From positions 1 to 10,866 of the forward strand of contig DAIDAB010000024.1 of the NCBI GenBank assembly GCA_027310845.1: a DNA stretch of 10,866 nt, read 5' to 3'. The stretch comes from a bacterium (GTDB lineage Archaea > Thermoproteota > Nitrososphaeria > Nitrososphaerales > CADDZS01). Shown in pieces: positions 6,759 through 10,866 of this stretch (the stretch's first letter is position 1; each line of letters begins with the position of its first letter). A program made the translations under genes and the position numbers. The notes beneath the pieces are model-generated. The model saw only the letters and a list, made by a program, of their open reading frames with translations, was not told the origin of the DNA and did not search any database.

Positions 6759-6929
6759 CTATACAAGAAAGCTGAGAAAATCCATCCCGTAGATCAAGAT
6801 AAGCGCGAAGGCTATCAGAAAAACAGCTATCGCAAATGCGATCCAAAACTTGTCCTTTTTGCTGAGCTTGTCTTCTGACTTTCTTCTTGAATCCATTTCC
6901 CGCGGTCTGAGCATTACAACTGCTGCCAT
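6759..6929 (-). CDS. Small single-helix membrane protein, function unknown
   Basis: A short protein that I do not recognise. It has a basic, charged N-terminal part (RPREMDSRRKSEDKLSKKDK) and one strongly hydrophobic helix (FWIAFAIAVFLIAFALILIYGM) ending near the C-terminus, so it is probably a tail-anchored or N-in membrane protein. The start is uncertain. The frame is open from ATG 6968, but that ATG sits on the same CATG as the divergent gene's start. ATG 6929 lies about 24 bp after a minus-strand CTTAATTG element and is chosen here; ATG 6896 (MDSRRK) is also reasonable. With ATG 6929 the product is 56 aa. It lies 99 bp upstream of the flavin reductase gene on the same strand. Confidence 0.55.
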   Translation of the reverse strand: MAAVVMLRPREMDSRRKSEDKLSKKDKFWIAFAIAVFLIAFALILIYGMDFLSFLV

Positions 6930-6936
6930 TTTTACC

Positions 6937-6946
6937 TTCATAAACA
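6937..6946 (+). promoter_or_regulatory. Possible TATA box for the 118-aa cysteine protein gene
   Basis: The TTCATAAACA region is centred about 25 bp before ATG 6967, the spacing expected for a leaderless archaeal transcript. It overlaps the N-terminal part of the oppositely oriented small membrane-protein frame, which is one reason to shorten that frame. Confidence 0.35.
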
Positions 6947-6966
6947 GGCTGCAATTAAGTGGTATC

Positions 6967-7323
6967 ATGGCAAAGAATCCGTATCTCTTTCCTCCAAAGA
7001 GGGAAAGGGGCCTCTCAAAGGCTGGTTACACGGTCGCGGGCTATCCTTTTGCAAGGTTCGGCATACCAACAATACTCCATGCAAAGAAGGCCAGGCTGAC
7101 AAACAGTGGATGGAAGGAGATCGATATTGACTGCGGAGGGCTAATGAAAGCGGTCAAGCTATGGGTGAACGACCTTCCGAACGGATATGAAGTCGTGATT
7201 GCTCTTGAATGCCAGGAATGTAAGTACACCGACGCGATCAGAATCCCGTATTCCGGTCACAAGCAACTTTTCAACAGCACTTCAAACAGAACTTGGACAT
7301 TAAGAGATAGCTCATCCCACTGA
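6967..7323 (+). CDS. Hypothetical cysteine-containing protein (118 aa)
   Basis: I do not recognise this protein. It is soluble, with no signal peptide or membrane helix. The N-terminal part is basic (MAKNPYLFPPKRERGLSKAGYTVAGYP). The middle alternates hydrophobic and polar residues like a beta-rich domain. There are three cysteines: C56 in DIDCGG and a CxxC pair, C82 and C85, in LECQECKYTD. A CxxC plus a lone cysteine could bind a metal with another ligand such as a histidine, but a full zinc-ribbon set is absent. ATG 6967 is preferred over an in-frame extension from 6850, because the extension overlaps the opposite small membrane gene and a TATA-like element lies 25 bp upstream of 6967. The last 12 bp overlap the 3' end of the convergent HAD phosphatase gene. 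Confidence 0.66.
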   Translation: MAKNPYLFPPKRERGLSKAGYTVAGYPFARFGIPTILHAKKARLTNSGWKEIDIDCGGLMKAVKLWVNDLPNGYEVVIALECQECKYTDAIRIPYSGHKQLFNSTSNRTWTLRDSSSH

Positions 7324-7962
7324 TGCTCTCTCAAGCATTTTTTGTGCAACGATGGAAAAATCATCTGTTTCTATTGACAGGTCTGCTACTCTTTTCACAA
7401 TTTCATGTCTTGAGTTCAGAGCAATCGAAAAGCCGACAGCCCTAAATGTTGGAATGTCGTTGGGCCCGTCTCCTACGTGCATACACTCCCTCGGATTGAT
7501 TCCATTTGACTTGCAATATTGCTCAAGGTACTCAATTTTGTTCTCGGGTATGCTGTTCATTCTCACTATCTTGTCACTTACGATCTCCACAACCTTGCTA
7601 ATCGAAGTGTCTATTCCGAATTCTCTTTCAAAGAGAACCTGCAGTGGATTGAAAGTCAGCATTGACACGCGAAGGCCTGCTGTCTTTAGAGAGTGTACTC
7701 CTCTTCGAATGTTTCGAAGCATGGGGCCATTGGAAAGAATCTTGAGAATCGGGGTGAGCTCTATTCCTTCGAGGAGCGGTATCTGTAGATAATTGAGCTC
7801 CGCCTCTGTGATTTCTCCTTTGCCATACCTTGCATGAGGAATCGCTATTTCTTCGCCTAGAGCGAGTTTTTCCTTCAAGTATAGCACTGAATTGCCTCGG
7901 AACATCGTTCCATCGAGATCCAGAGTGACCAATTTGAACCTGCTCAAGATAATACAGCTCAC
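7312..7962 (-). CDS. HAD superfamily phosphatase, SerB-like
   Basis: A phosphoaspartate-forming hydrolase that removes phosphate from a small metabolite. HAD motif I is LDLDGT (nucleophile D15, acid/base D17). Motif II is T103 at the end of the RVSMLT strand, motif III is probably K142, and motif IV is VGDGPNDIP with Mg-binding D165 and D169. Residues 20-85 form a helical C1-type cap as in phosphoserine phosphatases, and the total length of 216 aa fits that subgroup. The substrate cannot be read from the sequence; phosphoserine is one candidate. The GTG start at 7962 overlaps the stop of the upstream membrane-protein gene (GTGA), which suggests translational coupling. A TTG at codon 6 is a weaker alternative. 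The 3' end overlaps the convergent 118-aa gene by 12 bp. Confidence 0.87.
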   Translation of the reverse strand: MSCIILSRFKLVTLDLDGTMFRGNSVLYLKEKLALGEEIAIPHARYGKGEITEAELNYLQIPLLEGIELTPILKILSNGPMLRNIRRGVHSLKTAGLRVSMLTFNPLQVLFEREFGIDTSISKVVEIVSDKIVRMNSIPENKIEYLEQYCKSNGINPRECMHVGDGPNDIPTFRAVGFSIALNSRHEIVKRVADLSIETDDFSIVAQKMLERASVG

Positions 7963-8144
7963 TTTCTCTGTGAACTACTTCCACTCTGGGTGGCTTGTCT
8001 AGGTCGTTTAAACGCGCCCATCAAGACTAGTCCTATCACGAAGATGATAACAGCGGCTGCAAGGAACAATGCTTCTTGATACACATAGAATAGTATGATG
8101 CAGACTATCCCAACGATTGCAAGCGCTGGCCTGAGAGTGCTCAA
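7959..8144 (-). CDS. Small two-helix membrane protein upstream of the HAD phosphatase
   Basis: A 61-residue protein of unknown function. Two hydrophobic helices (about 6-22 and 26-44) are followed by a basic, Ser/Gln-rich tail (KRPRQATQSGSSSQRK), predicted to be in the cytoplasm. The TTG start is supported by a GGAG Shine-Dalgarno element seven bases upstream, one of the few convincing ribosome sites in the window. An ATG slightly upstream is in another frame and stops after two codons. Its stop overlaps the GTG start of the phosphatase gene, so the two are probably translated from one mRNA. The small size leaves some doubt, but the ribosome site, overlap and hydrophobic pattern agree. Confidence 0.68.
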   Translation of the reverse strand: MSTLRPALAIVGIVCIILFYVYQEALFLAAAVIIFVIGLVLMGAFKRPRQATQSGSSSQRK

Positions 8145-8151
8145 TTCATAT

Positions 8152-8155
8152 CTCC
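8152..8155 (-). promoter_or_regulatory. Shine-Dalgarno site deciding the TTG 8144 start
   Basis: Read on the minus strand, GGAG is followed by seven bases and then TTG. This normal spacing selects the TTG start of the 61-residue membrane protein. Confidence 0.5.
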
Positions 8156-8197
8156 AGTTTCGACAGGATCCAGATGCATAATCTCAAATCAGCTACG

Positions 8198-8208
8198 CTA
8201 TTATACAT
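8198..8208 (+). promoter_or_regulatory. TATA box of the zinc-ribbon membrane protein
   Basis: CTATTATACAT is centred about 28 bp before ATG 8231, the distance expected for a leaderless transcript. This spacing selects that ATG over the in-frame ATG at 8174, which lies upstream of the element. Read on the other strand (TGTATAATAG) the same site could also serve the divergent small membrane-protein gene with a leader of about 30 nt. Confidence 0.52.
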
Positions 8209-8230
8209 TGAACCTTCGGGCCATGGAGTC

Positions 8231-8779
8231 ATGCCATATTGTGCGAAATGTGGCTCAAGCGTGGATCCTAACGCCTTGTTCTGCCCGAGATGTGGCTCGC
8301 CAGTGGACATGTCGGCCACACAGCAAACACTGGCACCGCCTCCCTTTACACCAAGCACGTACACGACACCACCAGTTCAGCCCGCTGGAAGGCCAACAGG
8401 TGTGACAATACTTGCTATACTTCAGGGAATAGCGGGCCTGGTTCTCTTCCTTGCTTCGCTGGCCTTTTTCGTAATCGGCGCTGCTGGGTCAGCTGTTGCC
8501 GGATCTCTTGGAGGAGGTATAACAGGCGCCATTGTTGGAGTTGTCGCCACGGTTGTCGGAGTGGTCTTTCTAATCATCGCATTGATCTCTTTCGCAGTCA
8601 TGTATGCGTTCTGGACAGGCAAGTCCTGGGGATGGTGGGTGGGTTTGATACTCGCAGTCATTCAGGTTCTCTTGGGAATAATCAGCTTGCCTACGGGGGT
8701 CGTATCCCTCGCAATCGGGATAATTATTCTCTACTACCTCACCAGACCACATGTCAAAATCTGGTTCCACGAGGCATAG
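8231..8779 (+). CDS. Zinc-ribbon membrane protein with several membrane helices
   Basis: An N-terminal zinc ribbon, YCAKCG...FCPRCG (C4, C7, C18 and C21), is followed by a Pro/Thr-rich linker (about 35-55) and a Gly/Val/Ala-rich membrane domain with about four helices from residue 56 to 175. The protein ends in a short charged tail (TRPHVKIWFHEA). This layout (ribbon, Pro linker, helices) is common among archaeal membrane proteins of unknown function; the ribbon probably lies in the cytoplasm. The sequence TGKSWGWWVGLILAVIQ between helices resembles small membrane modules with a conserved W-GWW turn. ATG 8231 is chosen because the ribbon begins right after it and the TATA box fits a leaderless start; the frame could extend 19 codons further upstream. 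It diverges from the HAD operon and converges on the coiled-coil gene across a hairpin. No specific function is assigned. Confidence 0.82.
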   Translation: MPYCAKCGSSVDPNALFCPRCGSPVDMSATQQTLAPPPFTPSTYTTPPVQPAGRPTGVTILAILQGIAGLVLFLASLAFFVIGAAGSAVAGSLGGGITGAIVGVVATVVGVVFLIIALISFAVMYAFWTGKSWGWWVGLILAVIQVLLGIISLPTGVVSLAIGIIILYYLTRPHVKIWFHEA

Positions 8780-8821
8780 AACAGACCGCAGGTAAGAAAA
8801 GTCCCCAGGAAAAAGACACAA

Positions 8822-8855
8822 GATACTACTGCCAATCAAAGGCGGCAGTAGTATC
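8822..8855. terminator. Perfect 12-bp hairpin between convergent genes, probable bidirectional terminator
   Basis: GATACTACTGCC and GGCAGTAGTATC form a perfect 12-bp inverted repeat with a 10-base loop. It sits in the 84-bp gap between the stops of two convergent genes. T-rich stretches follow in each direction (TTGTTTTAGTTT on plus, TCTTTTTCC on minus), so it could end both transcripts. Confidence 0.55.
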
Positions 8856-8863
8856 GACTTGTT

Positions 8864-10849
8864 TTAGTTTCTGTACTTTGACGCGATTACTGATACCATC
8901 TGTGTTCTGAGCTCTTCGCCAGAGCAGTTCTTCTCCCTGATCGAACGGAGCGATTCAGCAGAACTTTCGTCTGCGAGGACATCTTTGAACCAGCGTTCAA
9001 AGTCTCCGTTGTGGCAGTGCTGCTCCAGGACCGGAAGTTCAACCTTTTCAAGATCCTCAAGGAACTCAAGGCCGGACCTCGCGCAGAATTCTGTGTTGGA
9101 GAACCTGAACCCTCTTTCGTTGTCAACTATCACTTGAGACTCTGTCTGAGAAACTACATGTTCTCCGCTCTCTTGCACACCTTTGATTTCCGAAAGCTGT
9201 GATTGAACCTCTCTTATTTCTGCAGGCTGAGCTTTCTCGACTGATGGCACGCTCTCTTGCGCAACTGTTGCCATTGATTCTGCCACGAGGGCCGATTCGA
9301 TAGAAGTCTGTGTTGTTTCCGCAGGTGCAGAAACCTCCGGTGCTGTTGCCTTTGTTTCCGCGATTACTGTAGACTCTGCGACTGGCTCAGCTATTGCCTG
9401 AACCACTTCCGGGGCTGTTGAGGGCTCGGTTGCGACAACTGCCTCACTTATTTGGGTGGGGGGTGCAGTTTCAACCACTGGTGCCTCTACCACTGGTTCA
9501 GGAGCTGGGACGACAGCTTCTGCAATCGGTACAGGTGCAGGTTCTGCAGTCGCAACAGGTCCCATTGATACCTGTGCTGGCTCGGGAGCAGCTTGGTACT
9601 GCGCTGGTGCTGGCGCCTCAGAATGCACCGAAACCCCAGAGATCAATTCCCTCAGCAGAGACATCTTTGATGTTAGTTCGTCGAAATCAGAACGCGGGAC
9701 TGAATTTGAAAGGGTTTGCTCGAGCTCCGAGATGCGCGAAAGGGCACCGCTGTACTGCTCATTTGTGACCATCTGTTGCAATTCCGATTGAAGCTCTTCG
9801 TATTTTGAGTTTGGAACTGAGCTTGCAAGTGTAGCTTCGAGCTCGGATATCCTTTTGTTTGCCGCCTCTAGATCTGACCTTGGAACCGACTGTGCTAAGG
9901 CAGCTTGGATCTCTTCGAATTTTGCCTTTGGCACAGAGTCTGACACTGTTGTCTCAAGCTCGATGATTCTCTGTCTCGCAGCTTCGGACTCGCCTTTCAT
10001 TTGTTCGAGTGAGCCGTGCAGTTCGATGAAACTTACTCTTGAGACAGAATTCGAGAGTGTGTCTTCTAATTCAGCGATCCTCTGTCGCGATGCCTCAAGC
10101 TCTGTCTTAGGGACAGTCTGTTCGAACGCCTTCTGAAGCTCCTCGAAGCTTGCTGTTGGAACCGAGTTGGATATGGCGCTTTCAAGCTCTGCAATCTTCA
10201 GCTTTGCTGTTTCAAATTCACTCTTGGGGACTGTCTGCTCGAAAGATCTTTGCAGTTCTTCAAAGCTTACTTTTGGCACGGAATTTGAGATGACGCTTTC
10301 AAGCTCTGCAATCTTTGTCTGTCCTGCATCGAACTGTTCCTTCGAGACCATTTGCTCAATCATTTTCTGCGCCGCTTCATACTGATCTTTTGGGACGGAA
10401 TTCGCAAGGGCGCTCTCAATCTCAGAAATTCTTGCCTTTTCAGATTCAATTTGTGAGGCTACTTGCTGAAGATTATTCTGGAGTTCCTCATAGGTTGACT
10501 TGGGCACTGAGGCTGAAAGTGAGGTCTCGAGTTCGGCGATTCTTGCAGTCGCGATCTCATACTCGTTCTTAGGAATCATGTGTTCTAGGCGAGATTGAAT
10601 CTCTTCAAACTTGGATTTTGGAACTAGGTCGGCAATCTGTGTCTCAAGAGCCGCATATTGTGCTCTTGGCACAGAGATTGAGATCTGTTCCTCCAGCTCC
10701 TTGGTCTTTGACTGCAAAGCATCGTATTCCGACTTGGCTACCATGTTCTGGGTTATCGCCTCAAGATCCTGCACTCTTGATTTGACTTCGGAATAGATCT
10801 TGAAAGGCACAGTCGTCTCTGTCATCTTTGCTGAGAATCCCTCAATCAA
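8864..10849 (-). CDS. Long coiled-coil VPK-repeat protein with DUF5752-like C-terminal domain
   Basis: A 661-residue protein of unknown function in three parts. Residues 14-405 are helical repeats that each begin near V-P-K, with core positions at F6, A/L9, I13, L16 and I20 of a unit; from residue 152 they alternate 16- and 23-residue units. Residues 406-545 are an Ala/Pro/Glu/Val/Thr-rich, probably disordered linker. Residues 578-661 form a compact domain (FRFSNTEFCARSGLEFLEDLEKVELPVLEQH..., then GDFERWFKDVLADESSAESL) that resembles DUF5752, in which an 'fHl.rgDFe.Wi.dvlgDe.LA' core is typical. No signal peptide or membrane helix is seen, so it is predicted to be cytosolic: an elongated rod carrying one C-terminal domain. 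The start is unsure. TTG 10849 is the first usable start, ATG 10825 (MTETTVPFK) is attractive, and the frame is open to the window's edge. A scaffold or structural role is possible but unproven. Confidence 0.85.
   Translation of the reverse strand: MIEGFSAKMTETTVPFKIYSEVKSRVQDLEAITQNMVAKSEYDALQSKTKELEEQISISVPRAQYAALETQIADLVPKSKFEEIQSRLEHMIPKNEYEIATARIAELETSLSASVPKSTYEELQNNLQQVASQIESEKARISEIESALANSVPKDQYEAAQKMIEQMVSKEQFDAGQTKIAELESVISNSVPKVSFEELQRSFEQTVPKSEFETAKLKIAELESAISNSVPTASFEELQKAFEQTVPKTELEASRQRIAELEDTLSNSVSRVSFIELHGSLEQMKGESEAARQRIIELETTVSDSVPKAKFEEIQAALAQSVPRSDLEAANKRISELEATLASSVPNSKYEELQSELQQMVTNEQYSGALSRISELEQTLSNSVPRSDFDELTSKMSLLRELISGVSVHSEAPAPAQYQAAPEPAQVSMGPVATAEPAPVPIAEAVVPAPEPVVEAPVVETAPPTQISEAVVATEPSTAPEVVQAIAEPVAESTVIAETKATAPEVSAPAETTQTSIESALVAESMATVAQESVPSVEKAQPAEIREVQSQLSEIKGVQESGEHVVSQTESQVIVDNERGFRFSNTEFCARSGLEFLEDLEKVELPVLEQHCHNGDFERWFKDVLADESSAESLRSIREKNCSGEELRTQMVSVIASKYRN
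9701..10810 (-). repeat. In-gene tandem repeat: Val-Pro-Lys units of 16 and 23 residues
   Basis: Codons 14-383 of the coiled-coil gene. Unit starts are at residues 14, 37, 60, 76, 92, 115, 152, 168, 191, 207, 230, 246, 269, 306, 322, 345, 361 and 384. Most spacings are 16 or 23; together they make a 39-residue (117-bp) super-repeat. The two 37-residue spacings (115-152 and 269-306) are 16+21 pairs whose second unit has lost its Val-Pro. At the DNA level 10177-10198 and 10294-10315 are identical over 22 bases, exactly 117 bp apart, which shows recent tandem duplication. Confidence 0.85.
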
Positions 10850-10866
10850 TTTGCTTTGGCTAGAGA

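Noticed and set aside
6678..6954. Other frames across the small single-helix gene (plus 6678-6878, minus 6697-6954)
   Set aside because: They do not give a coherent hydrophobic helix and conflict with the frame that does.
8290..8910. 206-codon plus-strand frame rich in Cys, Arg and Ser
   Set aside because: Overlaps the zinc-ribbon membrane protein in another frame and runs through the hairpin into the coiled-coil gene; no sensible domain.
9456..10385. Plus-strand frames rich in Gly/Ala/Thr/Ser or Ser/Cys
   Set aside because: They are the reverse complements of the linker and repeat units of the coiled-coil gene.
9701..10810. Regularly spaced DNA repeats that could suggest a CRISPR array
   Set aside because: The periodicity is about 117 bp, repeats are imperfect and all stay in one reading frame; no constant direct repeat with unique spacers.
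1..10866. A defence island or mobile element
   Set aside because: No integrase, transposase, toxin-antitoxin pair, restriction enzyme or terminal repeats were seen; the NucS-like gene alone does not support it.

Overview
The window looks archaeal, most likely a moderate-GC member of the Nitrososphaeria (Thaumarchaeota) or a close relative; this is inferred, not proven. The reasons are an S26B-type signal peptidase with a Ser/His active site, TATA elements placed about 25-28 bp before start codons (leaderless transcripts), frequent TTG/GTG starts with few Shine-Dalgarno sites, short intergenic gaps, many small one- or two-helix membrane proteins, and a DUF5752-like C-terminal domain. No rRNA, tRNA, CRISPR array, transposase, integrase or phage gene was seen.

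Layout. 33-3442 is a plus-strand run: an M48/HtpX-type membrane protease, a NucS/DUF91-like protein whose conserved catalytic lysine appears to be glutamate, and a CPA1 cation/proton antiporter with a SHOCT-like cytosolic tail. Signal peptidase I (3466-4071, minus) converges on the antiporter. A 242-bp divergent regulatory region follows, then glutamate dehydrogenase (4314-5576, plus) with a very clear TATA box. After a poorly explained gap (5577-5857) comes a minus-strand series: a two-helix membrane protein, a flavin reductase-domain protein and a one-helix membrane protein. At 6967-7323 (plus) lies an unrecognised cysteine-containing protein that overlaps, tail to tail by 12 bp, a minus-strand pair made of a HAD phosphatase and a two-helix membrane protein (joined by a GTGA start/stop overlap). 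A zinc-ribbon membrane protein (8231-8779, plus) then converges, across a perfect 12-bp hairpin, on a 661-residue coiled-coil repeat protein (minus) that fills the rest of the window and may start beyond it.

How it works together. Most genes are unrelated housekeeping or membrane functions: membrane protein quality control (M48), protein export (signal peptidase), ion/pH homeostasis (antiporter), nitrogen/carbon exchange (glutamate dehydrogenase), flavin reduction and small-molecule dephosphorylation. I see no gene cassette that looks like a defence or mobile system. The most unusual object is the coiled-coil protein at 8864-10849: its N-terminal 400 residues are built from alternating 16- and 23-residue Val-Pro-Lys units (a 39-residue, 117-bp super-repeat), followed by an Ala/Pro/Glu/Val-rich linker and a compact DUF5752-like domain. 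The second is the NucS-like protein with the altered catalytic site.
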